Below, piece by piece: positions 53,397 through 63,238 of a DNA stretch of 64,000 nt. The stretch is from Natronohydrobacter sp. Lineage in GTDB: Bacteria; Pseudomonadota; Alphaproteobacteria; Rhodobacterales; Rhodobacteraceae. Under the pieces are notes generated by a model that was given only the letters and a program-made list of their open reading frames with translations, was not told the origin of the DNA and searched no databases. The stretch covers positions 25,701 through 89,700 of the forward strand of contig JAUVXF010000011.1 of assembly GCA_030603695.1 (NCBI GenBank), in the 5' to 3' direction. Positions within the stretch are counted from its first letter, which is position 1. The number at the start of each line of letters is the position of its first letter. Position numbers and translations under genes: made by a program.

Positions 53397-54527
53397 TCAG
53401 GCCCTGCTGACCAGCCCGCCGGGGTGGCGCCGCACGCTGCCATGCAGTTCCAGCAGCACAAGGGCGGGGGAAATCAGCGCAGCAGACAGCGACAAATCGC
53501 GGATAAGCTGGTCTTCCGCCACCGGGCTGGGGCCAAGCAGATCCAGAATGCGCTGGTGCAACCCCTCTGGCGGGGTGGTCGCGCGGGGTGTTGGCGCTGT
53601 GTGCTCGGCAGGGGCCGGGGGGCTTTGTGGGTGCAACCTGTGCAGCACGCGCAACACATCTTCCACATTGCGCACAAGGGTTGCGCCATCGCGGATCAGT
53701 TGGTTGCAACCGCCCGCCCGCCCATCTACCGGGTGGCCGGGCACGGCCATAATCTCGCGCCCCTGATCCAGCGCATCGCGCGCCGTAATCAGCGTGCCGG
53801 ATTTTTCCGCTGCTTCCACCACCACCACGGCCAGCGACAGGCCAGAGATGATGCGATTGCGGGGGGGGAAATGGCGGGCCTGCGGGTGCAGGCTCATGGG
53901 TTGTTCCGAAACCCGCAAGCCCTGATCGGCAATCGCAGCCGCCAGCACGGCGTTTTCGGCTGGATAGATCACATCCACCCCGCCGCCCATAACGGCGATT
54001 GTTCCGGTTTTCAGGCTGGCTTGATGGGCGGCGGAATCTATGCCGCGTGCAAGGCCGGATACAATGGTATAGCCCGCTTGCCCCAGCCCTTCGGCCAGCA
54101 TCCGCGCCATGCGTGTGCCAAGGCTGGAGGCATTGCGCGCCCCCACCAGCGCCACCATGGGCCGCAAAATCGCGCCCCGTTGGCCCATGCACCATAAAAC
54201 AGGCGGTGCATCGGACAGGCTTGCCAAACTGTGTGGGTAGGCGTCCGTGCCGTAACACAGCATCCGCGCACCCTTGCCGCGCGCCAGTTCGATTTCGGCC
54301 TCTGCCGTTGCGCGGGGGCAGGGGGTGTAGCTGTCAACACCTGCTGCGCGCGCAATTGCGGGCAAGGCATCCAGCGCCGCCTGTGCCGTTCCATGTTCCG
54401 CCATCAGGCGGTGAAATGTAGTCGGCCCAACGCGTGGAGAGCGAATGAGGCGAAGCCAGAACAGCCTGTCTTCTTCCGTCGTGGGTGGGGTGAAGGGTGG
54501 GTGAGAAGAAAACAAATCTTTTGCCAT
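53397..54527 (-). CDS. dprA: DNA processing protein DprA
   Basis: 376 residues. It loads RecA onto incoming single-stranded DNA during natural transformation. The N-terminal SAM-like region (FWLRLIRSPRVGPTTFHRLM) is followed by the Rossmann-like fold: PMVALVGARNAS, GYTIVSGLARGIDSAAHQASL, TIAVMGGGVDVIYPAEN, GLRVSEQPMSLHPQARHFPPRNRIISGLS (in parts) and AEKSGTLITARDALDQGREIMAVPG (in parts). A winged-helix tail ends it. TTTAAC and TAGGAT with a 16-base spacer, upstream on the minus strand near 54550-54580, could be its promoter. Confidence 0.95.
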   Translation of the reverse strand: MAKDLFSSHPPFTPPTTEEDRLFWLRLIRSPRVGPTTFHRLMAEHGTAQAALDALPAIARAAGVDSYTPCPRATAEAEIELARGKGARMLCYGTDAYPHSLASLSDAPPVLWCMGQRGAILRPMVALVGARNASSLGTRMARMLAEGLGQAGYTIVSGLARGIDSAAHQASLKTGTIAVMGGGVDVIYPAENAVLAAAIADQGLRVSEQPMSLHPQARHFPPRNRIISGLSLAVVVVEAAEKSGTLITARDALDQGREIMAVPGHPVDGRAGGCNQLIRDGATLVRNVEDVLRVLHRLHPQSPPAPAEHTAPTPRATTPPEGLHQRILDLLGPSPVAEDQLIRDLSLSAALISPALVLLELHGSVRRHPGGLVSRA

Positions 54528-54632
54528 TCCATCCGCCTCGCCTCATTCTGATCCTACATTGCGCTCCAGTTGGTTAAACTTCGGTAAATATTTCTGCCGC
54601 CAAAGATGTTTTTTTGGCCCCGGCGCAGTTTT

Positions 54633-56054
54633 TTACGCGGCACTTCCGCCCACTGTCAGGCCACCAATCATCAGCGTGGGCTGTCCCACCCCGACCGGAA
54701 CCCATTGGCCCGCCTTGCCGCAGGTTCCCATGCCGGGATCAAGCGCCATGTCATTGCCAAGCGCGCGTATTTTGGTCAGCGCCGTGGCCCCGTCGCCGAT
54801 CAATGTGGCGCCTTTGACCGGGGCAATGCGTTTGCCGTTTTTCACCAGATATGCCTCGGTGCAGGAAAAGACGAATTTGCCATTCGTGATATCCACCTGC
54901 CCGCCGCCAAAGCCTACGGCATGGATGCCATCTTTCAGATCGGCCACAATCGCATCGGGGCTGATATCCCCGCCCAGCATATAGGTATTGGTCATGCGGG
55001 GCATGGGCGCATGGGCGTAGGATTCGCGCCGCCCGTTGCCTGTGGGCGCAACGCCCATCAGGCGCGCATTCTGGCGGTCTTGCATATAGCCCACCAAAAC
55101 CCCGTCCTCTATCAGCACATTGCGCGCCGAAGGGGTGCCTTCATCATCTATGGTGATGGAACCGCGCCTGTCGGGAATTGTGCCATCATCCAGCACGGTA
55201 ACGCCCTTGGCCGCCACTTGCTGGCCCAAAAGCCCTGCAAAGGCCGAACTGCCCTTGCGGTTGAAATCCCCCTCCAGCCCGTGCCCGACCGCTTCATGCA
55301 GCAAGATACCCGGCCAGCCGGGGCCAAGCACCACATCCATAATCCCGGCAGGCGCGGGTTCCGCTTCCAGATTGACAAGGGCAATGCGCAGCGCTTCTTG
55401 CGCCATGCCCTGCCATGTGGCGCGCGCCATCATGCCGTCCAGCCCCGCCCGGCCGCCCCCCCCGGCAGATCCCGATTCGCGCCGCCCGTTCTCTTCCACG
55501 ATGACAGAGATATTCAGGCGGCACATGGGCCGTGTATCGCGCAGATGCAGGCCTTCGGGGCGCAGAATCTCTATTTGCTGCAAGGTTGCGGCCAGAGAGA
55601 CGGAAACTTGCACCACCCGCCTGTCCAGATCGCGCAGATATGCGTCAATCTCGCGCAGCAGATCCAGCTTCACTGCAAATTCTGCCCCGGCAATCGGGTT
55701 TACATCTGTATACAGGCGCTGATTGGTGCGCGCGGGACTATCGGCCAATGTGCCGCCCCCATCGCCCACCGCTAAGCGCGCGGTTTGTGCGGCGCGGCGC
55801 AGGGCGTCCAGCGTCATATGAGTGGAATGGGCATATCCCGTCACCTCGCCCCGCACAGCGCGCAGGCCAAAGCCCTCTGACGCATTGTAGCTGGCCGATT
55901 TTATGCGCTGATCATCCAGCAGCAGCGATTCGGAGATACGCTTTTCGGCGAAAATCTCGCCATCATCCGCGCCCGCCGTGGCCTCGCGCAGGATCGCAAG
56001 GGCTGTGTCCTTGTCGAAAGCGGTCTCGAAGGGGCGGAAATCTGTATCAGTCAT
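54633..56054 (-). CDS. tldD: Metalloprotease TldD
   Basis: 473 residues. The TldD/TldE pair is a metalloprotease that trims unfolded peptides, such as microcin precursors and antitoxins. The zinc motif is H253-E254-x3-H258 in LLHEAVGHGLEGD, in the position typical of TldD. The N-terminal AEKRISESLLLDDQRIKSA and C-terminal GGQVDITNGKFVFSCTEAYLV are conserved. The partner gene pmbA/tldE is not in this window. It is divergent from ctaC. Confidence 0.95.
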   Translation of the reverse strand: MTDTDFRPFETAFDKDTALAILREATAGADDGEIFAEKRISESLLLDDQRIKSASYNASEGFGLRAVRGEVTGYAHSTHMTLDALRRAAQTARLAVGDGGGTLADSPARTNQRLYTDVNPIAGAEFAVKLDLLREIDAYLRDLDRRVVQVSVSLAATLQQIEILRPEGLHLRDTRPMCRLNISVIVEENGRRESGSAGGGGRAGLDGMMARATWQGMAQEALRIALVNLEAEPAPAGIMDVVLGPGWPGILLHEAVGHGLEGDFNRKGSSAFAGLLGQQVAAKGVTVLDDGTIPDRRGSITIDDEGTPSARNVLIEDGVLVGYMQDRQNARLMGVAPTGNGRRESYAHAPMPRMTNTYMLGGDISPDAIVADLKDGIHAVGFGGGQVDITNGKFVFSCTEAYLVKNGKRIAPVKGATLIGDGATALTKIRALGNDMALDPGMGTCGKAGQWVPVGVGQPTLMIGGLTVGGSAA

Positions 56055-56298
56055 GGCCTGTGCCTCTTTCAGATGTGCTGTGGCGCCGCGCGAGTGGAGG
56101 GGCCTGACCCGTTACATGGGCCCGCCCTTGATGCATATCAACAAATGGCGTTCTTTCGCATCGGTTTTGCTTGTTCTGGAATGTGTAATATGGTTTTACG
56201 GGGCAAAAGCTCAACGGGATTCCATTGCATGCCGTTTGTATGGATGGAGTCGCGCTGCAAGTCGCGGCCTGTGTGCTGCAAAAAAACGGGAACAGAAG

Positions 56299-57171
56299 AT
56301 GCGTTTTTCCAAAGCCCTCTCGCCATTGGTTGCGGCGGTAGCCGCGCTGACCGCCTTCGCCGCCACTGCGGATGAATTCTTGCCCAACCTGCCGGTTCTT
56401 GGTGCGCCCAAGCCGGATGGGATTGCGTTCCAGAATCCAGCCACCGCGCTGATGCGTGAAGTGCAGTTTCTGGATAACCTTTTGCTGTGGATCATCACAC
56501 CCATCACGATATTCGTGACCGGGCTTTTGCTGTGGGTGGTGATCTTTCATAACCGCAAGGCCAATCCTGTGCCTGCGCGCTTCACCCACAACACCACGAT
56601 AGAGGTGGCGTGGACAGTCATCCCCGCGCTGATCCTGCTGGGTATTGCGCTATTCACCTTCCCGGCATTGCGCCATCAGCAGATCATGCCAGAGGCAGAT
56701 GTAACGATCAAAGTGACGGGCCTTCAGTGGTATTGGGATTACGAATATGTTGATCACGGCGTGCAATTCTCGCAATTCATGCTGGAGCGCGATCAACTGG
56801 CCGAATACGGCTATACGGATGATCTCTATCTTCTGGCCACAGATACGGCGATGGTTGTTCCTGTAAACAAGAATGTCGTGCTACAGGTAACGGCTGCGGA
56901 TGTGATCCATTCCTGGACGATCCCTGCCTTTGGTGTGAAGCAAGATGGCATTCCCGGCCGTCTGGCAGAGCTGTGGTTCAATGCCGAGGAAGAGGGTATT
57001 TATTTCGGCCAGTGTTCCGAACTTTGCGGGATCAGCCATGCCTATATGCCGATCACGGTCAAAGTTGTGAGCGAGGCAGAGTATATCGCATGGCTGGAAC
57101 GTCAGGGCGCAGAATTCGCCAATGCCCCCGCATGGATGGAGCGCCACGTTCAGGTTGCCGCCAATAACTGA
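56299..57171 (+). CDS. ctaC: Cytochrome c oxidase subunit II
   Basis: 290 residues from the ATG at 56299, giving a cleavable signal peptide (about 1-24) as in Paracoccus. Two membrane helices are at about 59-82 and 105-125. The CuA site is complete: H204, C239, E241, C243, H247, M250 (CSELCGISHAYM). The aromatic stretch QWYWDYEY (143-150) is the electron entry from cytochrome c. It heads a cluster with ctaB, a small ORF, ctaG, ctaE and surf1, lacking ctaD, which lies elsewhere in related genomes too. A 244-bp gap to tldD holds its promoter. Confidence 0.97.
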   Translation: MRFSKALSPLVAAVAALTAFAATADEFLPNLPVLGAPKPDGIAFQNPATALMREVQFLDNLLLWIITPITIFVTGLLLWVVIFHNRKANPVPARFTHNTTIEVAWTVIPALILLGIALFTFPALRHQQIMPEADVTIKVTGLQWYWDYEYVDHGVQFSQFMLERDQLAEYGYTDDLYLLATDTAMVVPVNKNVVLQVTAADVIHSWTIPAFGVKQDGIPGRLAELWFNAEEEGIYFGQCSELCGISHAYMPITVKVVSEAEYIAWLERQGAEFANAPAWMERHVQVAANN

Positions 57172-57217
57172 GGCCCATGACGAAGGCCGCAGCCGCCATT
57201 CCTGACAGGATCGCCAG

Positions 57218-58192
57218 ATGACTGATATGCGCGTTGACATAACACAGGCCCAGACGGGCGAGGCCGGGTTTGGCGATTTCATCGCTCTTCTCAAGCCGCG
57301 CGTCATGTCGCTTGTGGTGTTTACGGCGCTTGTCGGCATTCTGGTCGCGCCGGGGGCCTTGCACCCGGTTGTGGCTTTGGCCGCAATCATCTTCATCGCG
57401 CTGGGGGCCGGGGCTTCGGGCGCGCTGAACATGTGGTGGGATGCCGATATTGACAGCGTGATGAAGCGCACCGCCAAGCGGCCCATCCCGGCGGGCAAGG
57501 TTGCACCCGGCGAAGCGATGGCGCTTGGTGTCGCGCTATCGGGTATTTCTGTGATCATGCTGTGGCTGGCCACCAATGCGCTGGCAGGCTTTTTGCTGGC
57601 TTTCACGATCTTCTTTTATGCGGTGATCTATTCCATGTGGCTCAAGCGCGCCACGCCACAGAATATCGTGATTGGCGGCGCGGCTGGCGCCTTTCCCCCA
57701 ATGATCGGTTGGGTGGCGGTGACAGGCAGCATCAGTCTTGAAGCCTGTCTGATGTTCATGCTGATTTTCATGTGGACGCCGCCGCATTTCTGGGCTTTGG
57801 CGCTGTTCATGAAAAGCGACTATCACAAGGCCAATGTGCCTATGCTGACAGTCACACACGGGCGCAAGGCCACACGCGCGCATATTCTGGTCTATACAAT
57901 CGCGCTTGTGCCCTTTGCACTGGCGGCAGGGTTTACCAGCATCGGCGGCCCGGTATATCTGGCGCTGGCCGTGGTTTTAAACCTGATCTTCCTGCATGGC
58001 GCATGGGCCATCTGGCGGCGCGACGAGGGGCAGGCAGAGGCCGACAACTACGCCACGGAAAAGCGTGTGTTCCGGTTTTCACTGGCCTATCTCTTTGTGC
58101 ATTTTGGCGCATTTCTGGCAGAAGCCGCCTTGGCGCGCCTGCCTGCCTATGCCGAATTTGCATCCCATATCCGCATTCTGGAGGTGTTTTGA
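57218..58192 (+). CDS. ctaB: Protoheme IX farnesyltransferase (heme O synthase)
   Basis: 324 residues. It adds the farnesyl chain to heme B, the first step to heme A. About nine transmembrane helices. The prenyltransferase motif N71-x3-D75-x3-D79 (NMWWDADID), followed by KRTAKRPIP, is intact; the second conserved patch is DYHKANVPMLTVTHG. It starts 46 bases after ctaC and ends overlapping the next ATG (TGATG). Confidence 0.97.
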   Translation: MTDMRVDITQAQTGEAGFGDFIALLKPRVMSLVVFTALVGILVAPGALHPVVALAAIIFIALGAGASGALNMWWDADIDSVMKRTAKRPIPAGKVAPGEAMALGVALSGISVIMLWLATNALAGFLLAFTIFFYAVIYSMWLKRATPQNIVIGGAAGAFPPMIGWVAVTGSISLEACLMFMLIFMWTPPHFWALALFMKSDYHKANVPMLTVTHGRKATRAHILVYTIALVPFALAAGFTSIGGPVYLALAVVLNLIFLHGAWAIWRRDEGQAEADNYATEKRVFRFSLAYLFVHFGAFLAEAALARLPAYAEFASHIRILEVF

Positions 58193-58392
58193 TGGCAATC
58201 ACCCGCGAACACGAATTGCACAAGCGCCGCTCTGGCCGCAATATCGGACTGGCGCTGGTGCTGGTTGGTTTCATTGCGCTGGTCTTTGGGCTGACCATTG
58301 CAAAGGTTTCTGGCGGGGGAACGATTCAGGCCTTCGACCATTCCTATCGCCCTGCTCTTGACCCAAATGATGTGAGGTTTCAGCAAAGATGA
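58192..58392 (+). CDS. Small membrane protein of the cytochrome oxidase cluster
   Basis: 66 residues, one transmembrane helix (about 19-40). It sits between ctaB and ctaG with overlaps on both sides (TGATG at its start, ATGA at its end), so it is translated with them. The N-terminus is basic (REHELHKRRSGRN), and the C-terminal ~25 residues lie in the periplasm. A similarly placed small ORF, often called CoxF, is common in alphaproteobacteria; its exact role in oxidase assembly is not established. Confidence 0.85.
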   Translation: MAITREHELHKRRSGRNIGLALVLVGFIALVFGLTIAKVSGGGTIQAFDHSYRPALDPNDVRFQQR

Positions 58393-58970
58393 TCGCAGCC
58401 TGGCGCAAACTTTCCGGCATTCAAAAAACCACTGTGCAGGCGGTTTCCGTTGTGCTGTTCATGGGCGCAATGGGCTGGGCCGCCGTGCCGCTTTATGATC
58501 TCTTTTGCCGCGTGACAGGTTATGGCGGCACCACAAACCGCGCCGAATCCTCTACCGGGGTGGTGCTGGAGCAAACCATGCGCGTGCGGTTCGATGCCTC
58601 TGTCGTGCGCGATTTCCCGTGGGAATTCCGGCCCGTTGATCGCACCCATGACATCGCAATTGGCGAGGTTGGGCTTGCCTTTTACGAGGCCCATAACCCA
58701 ACAGATACACCCATTGCGGGGACGGCCAGTTTCAATGTCTCTCCATTCGAGGCAGGGCGCTACTTTACCAAGATAGATTGCTTCTGCTTCGAGATGCAGG
58801 TTCTGCAACCGGGCGAATCTGTGCTGATGCCTGTGACATATTTTGTCGATCCCGATATTCTGACGGATCGCGATGCACATGGCACCCATACGATCACCCT
58901 GTCCTACACTTTCCACCCCACCGAGATTCCGGCCGATTACATCGCCTCGGAACCCGCCATGACAAACTGA
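58389..58970 (+). CDS. ctaG: Cytochrome c oxidase assembly protein CtaG (Cox11)
   Basis: 193 residues. It is a membrane-anchored copper chaperone that delivers copper to the CuB site of subunit I. The helix is near 16-35, with C40 in YDLFC just after it, and the copper-binding C131-F-C133 (KIDCFCFEMQ). All three functional cysteines of Cox11 are present. The ATG overlaps the previous stop codon. Confidence 0.96.
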   Translation: MIAAWRKLSGIQKTTVQAVSVVLFMGAMGWAAVPLYDLFCRVTGYGGTTNRAESSTGVVLEQTMRVRFDASVVRDFPWEFRPVDRTHDIAIGEVGLAFYEAHNPTDTPIAGTASFNVSPFEAGRYFTKIDCFCFEMQVLQPGESVLMPVTYFVDPDILTDRDAHGTHTITLSYTFHPTEIPADYIASEPAMTN

Positions 58971-59010
58971 ACTCGTGCATAGACCCGAGCATACCTGAGG
59001 GAACAAAGAA

Positions 59011-59814
59011 ATGGCACAAGCGAAGAACCACGATTATCACGTGTTGCCACCATCCATCTGGCCTTTTGTGGCCGCTGTCTCTGCCTTTGTCATGCTTTTC
59101 GGCGCTGTGCTCTGGATGCATGGAAGCGGCCCCTGGCTGTTTCTGGCGGGCTTGGCGGGCGTGCTGTATGTGATGTTCGAATGGTGGAAGGATGTGGTGG
59201 TTGAATCGCATTCGGGCGATCATACGCCCGTGGTGGTGATCGGGCTGCGTTACGGGTTTATCCTGTTCATCATGTCCGAAGTCATGTTCTTCGCGGCATG
59301 GTTCTGGAGCTTTTTCAAACATGCCATGTATCCGATGTACACCTATATCGGGACGGAATATGTGCAGCCGGTGATCTATGCGGTGAACGCGTTTGATCTG
59401 CCGCTGATCAATACGCTGGTTCTGCTTCTGTCGGGCTGTGCTGTAACTTGGGCGCATCATGAATTGGTGCATGGCGGCAAGCGCAAGAATGTAGAGATGG
59501 GGCTTTTGCTGGGCGTGTTGCTGGGGATCGCCTTTACCGGGCTTCAGGCTTATGAATATGTGTATCTGATCGGTCATCGCGGGTATGATTTCTCTGCCGA
59601 TGTGTTCTATGCCAATTTCTTCATGGCAACGGGCTTTCATGGCTTCCATGTGATTATTGGCACCATCTTTCTGGCCGTGTGCTATTTCCGCGTGCGCGCT
59701 GGCCATTTCACTGCCGAACGGCATGTGGGTTTTGAAGCAGCCGCGTGGTATTGGCATTTTGTCGATGTGGTGTGGTTGTTCCTGTTCTTTGCGGTTTATA
59801 TCTGGGGCATGTAA
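59011..59814 (+). CDS. ctaE: Cytochrome c oxidase subunit III
   Basis: 267 residues, seven membrane helices. [43 protein letters not shown] (with the conserved Glu), [10 protein letters not shown] and [20 protein letters not shown] (each partly quoted) are diagnostic of subunit III. It binds lipid and stabilises the oxidase. It follows ctaG by 40 bases and is followed by an intrinsic terminator. Confidence 0.97.
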   Translation: MAQAKNHDYHVLPPSIWPFVAAVSAFVMLFGAVLWMHGSGPWLFLAGLAGVLYVMFEWWKDVVVESHSGDHTPVVVIGLRYGFILFIMSEVMFFAAWFWSFFKHAMYPMYTYIGTEYVQPVIYAVNAFDLPLINTLVLLLSGCAVTWAHHELVHGGKRKNVEMGLLLGVLLGIAFTGLQAYEYVYLIGHRGYDFSADVFYANFFMATGFHGFHVIIGTIFLAVCYFRVRAGHFTAERHVGFEAAAWYWHFVDVVWLFLFFAVYIWGM

Positions 59815-59841
59815 CCCTGATCGCATTGGAAAAATCGCAGG

Positions 59842-59867
59842 GCGCGCACCACAGGGTGCGCGCTTTT
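59842..59867 (+). terminator. Intrinsic terminator after ctaE
   Basis: GCGCGCACC (59842-59850) pairs with GGTGCGCGC (59855-59863) to give a perfect 9-bp stem with a 4-base loop, followed by TTTT. It lies between ctaE and surf1 and would reduce transcription into surf1-thrC. Confidence 0.75.
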
Positions 59868-59892
59868 GCATGGCAAAGGTAAGAGGCCGCGA

Positions 59893-60576
59893 ATGCTGCG
59901 CCGCATGATCATTCCTGCCCTGTTTGGCCTGTTGGGGTGCTGGATTCTGGTATCTCTGGGCCTGTGGCAGCTGGACAGGGCAGACCAGAAGGCCGCGCTG
60001 ATCGCAGAGATGGAAGGCCGGATTTTCCAGCCGCCCCAACCTCTGCCCCCGGTGCTGGAGCCAGAGGCAGATCGCTATATGCCTGTAGAAATCGCTGGCC
60101 GCTTTCTGCCGGAACATGTGTTCATTCTGTCTGCGCGCCGCAGCGAGGGGCCGGGCTTTCATCTGGTGCAGGCATTCGAGGCCGAGGACGGCCGGCGCAT
60201 CATGGTAGAGCGCGGTTTTCTGACAGAGGCCGCGCGCGCCGATCCTGCCCTTGTCACCACGGGGCCTGCGCAACTATCAGGCAATCTGCACTGGCCGCGC
60301 GATACCAACCGCCATACCCCGGCCTATGATGCCGGGCGCAATCTGGCATTCGGGCGCGATGTGCGAGAACTGGCGCAAGTGTTGCAGACCGAGGAAATTT
60401 TGCTTGTGCTGCGCCAATCCGCACCCGCGCATCCTGTCATAAGCCCGGTTCCGGTTTATAATGTATCCGTGCCCGACCCGCATTTCGGCTATGCGGTGCA
60501 ATGGTTTTTGATGGCTTTGGCATGGGCGGGGATGACAGTTTTCTTTCTGTGGCGTATCAGGGCGCAGCACGACTGA
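59893..60576 (+). CDS. surf1: SURF1 family cytochrome oxidase assembly protein
   Basis: 227 residues from the ATG at 59893 (MLRRMIIPAL); the ATG at 59866 would start inside the terminator hairpin. Two terminal membrane helices (about 6-24 and 200-220) enclose a periplasmic domain, the SURF1 layout. LGLWQLDRADQKAALI near the N-terminus and VPDPHFGYAVQWFLMALAW at the C-terminus are conserved. SURF1 assists heme a3 insertion in subunit I. It is 14 bases before thrC. Confidence 0.93.
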   Translation: MLRRMIIPALFGLLGCWILVSLGLWQLDRADQKAALIAEMEGRIFQPPQPLPPVLEPEADRYMPVEIAGRFLPEHVFILSARRSEGPGFHLVQAFEAEDGRRIMVERGFLTEAARADPALVTTGPAQLSGNLHWPRDTNRHTPAYDAGRNLAFGRDVRELAQVLQTEEILLVLRQSAPAHPVISPVPVYNVSVPDPHFGYAVQWFLMALAWAGMTVFFLWRIRAQHD

Positions 60577-60590
60577 AGGACAGGCGAAAG

Positions 60591-61979
60591 ATGCACTATA
60601 TTTCTACGCGCGGGGCGGCCCCTGTGCTTGATTTCGAAGCAACGATGCTAACGGGCCTTGCGCGCGATGGCGGGCTGTATCTGCCCGAACATGTGCCGCC
60701 CATGACCCATGCCGAAATCGCAGGGCTTGCGGGGCTAAGCTATGAAGAGCAAGCCTATCTTGTGATGCGCCCCTTCATCGGCGATACGTTCAGCGATGAT
60801 GAATTCCGCGCGCTGATCGCGGCGGCCTATGCGGGGTTCGGCCATCCGGCGCGCGCCCCTCTCAAGCAGCTTGCGCCCAATCATTTCCTGCTAGAGCTGT
60901 TTCACGGCCCGACGCTGGCTTTCAAAGACTTTGCCATGCAGCTGATTGGGCAGCTGTTTCAGGCGGCTCTGGCGCGCTCTGGCGCGCGGGTGACGATTGT
61001 GGGTGCCACATCGGGCGATACCGGATCTGCGGCGATAGAGGCCTTTCGCGGCCTGCATAATGTGGATGTGTTCATCCTCTACCCGCATGGCCGGGTATCT
61101 GAGGTGCAGCGCCGCCAGATGACCACACCCACAGATGCCAATGTGCATGCGCTGGCCGTGGACGGGGATTTTGATACCTGTCAGGCACTTGTCAAAGACA
61201 TGTTCAATGATTTCACCTTCCGCGATGATGTGCGTCTGGCGGGGGTAAATTCCATCAACTGGGCGCGGGTGCTGGCGCAGGTGGTCTATTTCTTCTCTTC
61301 CGCTGTCAGTCTGGGCGCGCCGCACCGGCCTGTCAGCTTTACGGTGCCAACAGGCAATTTTGGCGATATTTTTGCAGGCTATATTGCCCGGCAGATGGGA
61401 TTGCCGATTGAAAAACTGGTTGTGGCCACCAACCACAATGACATCTTGCACCGCGCGCTATCCTCTGGCGGCTATGTGACAGATGGGGTCAAACCCTCTA
61501 TCAGCCCGTCAATGGATATTCAGGTGAGTTCCAATTTTGAACGCGCGCTGTTTGATGCCTATGGGCGCGATGGGTCTGCCGTGGCGCAACTGATGGATGA
61601 ATTGAAGCAGGGCGGCGGGTTTGAGATCAGCCAGGGCGCGCTGGAGTTTCTGCGCGAAAGCTTCGCCTCTGGCCGCGCGTCAGAGGCCGAGACTTCGGCC
61701 ACGATTACCCGCACCGCGGGTGCCACAGCCGAGGTGCTGTGCCCCCATTCGGCCGTGGGCGTGCATGTGGCCGAGGGCTATCTTTCAGCCACCCCCATGA
61801 TCACATTGGCCACCGCGCACCCCGCCAAATTCCCCGATGCGGTGGAAGCGGCGACAGGCACGCGCCCCGGCCTGCCCGCCCGCATGGCCGATCTGTTCGA
61901 GCGGCCAGAGCGCGTGACGCGCCTGCCCAATGACCTGCGCGCCGTTCAGGCGCTTATCCGTGATCGGATTGGCGCATGA
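60591..61979 (+). CDS. thrC: Threonine synthase
   Basis: 462 residues from the ATG at 60591 (MHYISTRGAAPVLDFEATML), the usual start of the long proteobacterial form. It converts O-phosphohomoserine to threonine with PLP. The PLP lysine is K112 in HGPTLAFKDFAMQ; IVGATSGDTGSAAIEAFRG and VPTGNFGDIFAGYIARQMG are typical. It is 14 bases after surf1, so the end of the cta operon carries an unrelated biosynthetic gene, an order conserved in Rhodobacterales. Confidence 0.97.
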   Translation: MHYISTRGAAPVLDFEATMLTGLARDGGLYLPEHVPPMTHAEIAGLAGLSYEEQAYLVMRPFIGDTFSDDEFRALIAAAYAGFGHPARAPLKQLAPNHFLLELFHGPTLAFKDFAMQLIGQLFQAALARSGARVTIVGATSGDTGSAAIEAFRGLHNVDVFILYPHGRVSEVQRRQMTTPTDANVHALAVDGDFDTCQALVKDMFNDFTFRDDVRLAGVNSINWARVLAQVVYFFSSAVSLGAPHRPVSFTVPTGNFGDIFAGYIARQMGLPIEKLVVATNHNDILHRALSSGGYVTDGVKPSISPSMDIQVSSNFERALFDAYGRDGSAVAQLMDELKQGGGFEISQGALEFLRESFASGRASEAETSATITRTAGATAEVLCPHSAVGVHVAEGYLSATPMITLATAHPAKFPDAVEAATGTRPGLPARMADLFERPERVTRLPNDLRAVQALIRDRIGA

Positions 61980-63238
61980 GTGTTCAGATCACAACGCTCT
62001 CCAACGGGTTTCGGATTGTCTCGGAACCCATGCCGGGGCTGGAATCGGCCGCGATTGGCCTTTGGGTGGAAGCAGGCGCGCGCCACGAGGCCGAAAGCCA
62101 GAACGGCATTGCGCATTTTCTGGAACATATGGCCTTCAAGGGCACAGCCCGGCGCAGCGCCTTGCAGATTGCCGAAGAGATTGAAGATGTGGGCGGCTAT
62201 ATCAACGCCTATACTTCGCGCGAGATGACGGCCTATTATGCCCGCGTGCTGCGCCCCGATGTGCCGCTGGCGCTGGATATTCTGGCCGATATTGTCCTGA
62301 ACCCCGCGTTCGAGGGGCGCGAGATAGAGGTAGAGCGCGGCGTGATCTTGCAAGAGATCGGGCAGGCGCTGGATACGCCAGATGACATCATTTTTGACTG
62401 GTTGCAGGAAACCGCCTATCCCGGCCAGCCCATTGGCCGCCCCATCCTTGGGCCAAGCGCGCAGGTTGCAGGCTTTACCGAGGGCGATTTGCGCCGCTTT
62501 ACAGGGGCGCATTACGGGCCGGGGCAGATGATCCTGTCTGCTGCGGGTGCAGTGGATCATGATATGCTGGTGCGTCTGGCAGAGCCGCTTTTCGGCCACT
62601 TGCCTGCCAAGCCCGCCCAAAAGCCCGAAGGCGCGCGGTTTTTCAATGGCGAGCGGCGCGAAACCCGCACGCTGGAACAGGCGCATTTTGCCCTTGCCTT
62701 GGAAGCGCCCGCCTATCGGGATGCCGATTTCTACACCTCGCAAGTGTTTTCGGGCGCATTGGGGGGGGGCATGTCCTCGCGGCTGTTCCAGCGCCTGCGC
62801 GAAGATCGGGGGCTGTGCTATTCGGTGTTCGCACAATCGGGCGCCTATGATGATACCGGCATGATCACGATCTATGCAGGCACCGGCGCGGAAGAGATTG
62901 GCGCGCTTGCAGAGCTGACCATAGACGAGTTGAAGCGCGCCGCAGAAGATATGAGCGAGGCCGAAATTGCGCGCGCGCGCGCGCAGATGAAAGCAGGGCT
63001 GCTGATGGGGCTGGAAAGCCCGTCCTCGCGGGCAGAGCGTCTGGCGAAGCTGTTGTCCATCTGGGGCCGTGTACCCGATATTTCCGAAGCGATTGCCCGG
63101 ATTGAAGCGGTGACAGCACAAGGCACGCGCGAACATGCACAAGGGTTGTTGGCACGTTCTGGAATGGCGCTGGCGCTGTATGGGCCGATAGAACGCGCGC
63201 CCTATCTTGCGCAGCTTAGCGAAAGGTTGGCGGCCTGA
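61976..63238 (+). CDS. M16 family zinc peptidase (MPP/PqqL-like)
   Basis: 420 residues. The inverted zinc motif H47-F-L-E50-H51 (AHFLEHMAFKG) with the distal glutamate E127 (76 residues further) is intact, so it should be active. This short form with LGGGMSSRLFQRLREDRGLCYSVFA is close to mitochondrial processing peptidase beta and bacterial homologs. Natural substrates are unknown. The start overlaps the thrC stop (ATGA), and the end overlaps the next start. Confidence 0.93.
   Translation: MSVQITTLSNGFRIVSEPMPGLESAAIGLWVEAGARHEAESQNGIAHFLEHMAFKGTARRSALQIAEEIEDVGGYINAYTSREMTAYYARVLRPDVPLALDILADIVLNPAFEGREIEVERGVILQEIGQALDTPDDIIFDWLQETAYPGQPIGRPILGPSAQVAGFTEGDLRRFTGAHYGPGQMILSAAGAVDHDMLVRLAEPLFGHLPAKPAQKPEGARFFNGERRETRTLEQAHFALALEAPAYRDADFYTSQVFSGALGGGMSSRLFQRLREDRGLCYSVFAQSGAYDDTGMITIYAGTGAEEIGALAELTIDELKRAAEDMSEAEIARARAQMKAGLLMGLESPSSRAERLAKLLSIWGRVPDISEAIARIEAVTAQGTREHAQGLLARSGMALALYGPIERAPYLAQLSERLAA

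Noticed and set aside
52947..54197. 416-codon plus-strand frame across the topA-dprA gap and dprA
   Set aside because: Most of it is antisense to dprA; the part in the gap is low-complexity and no family is recognisable.
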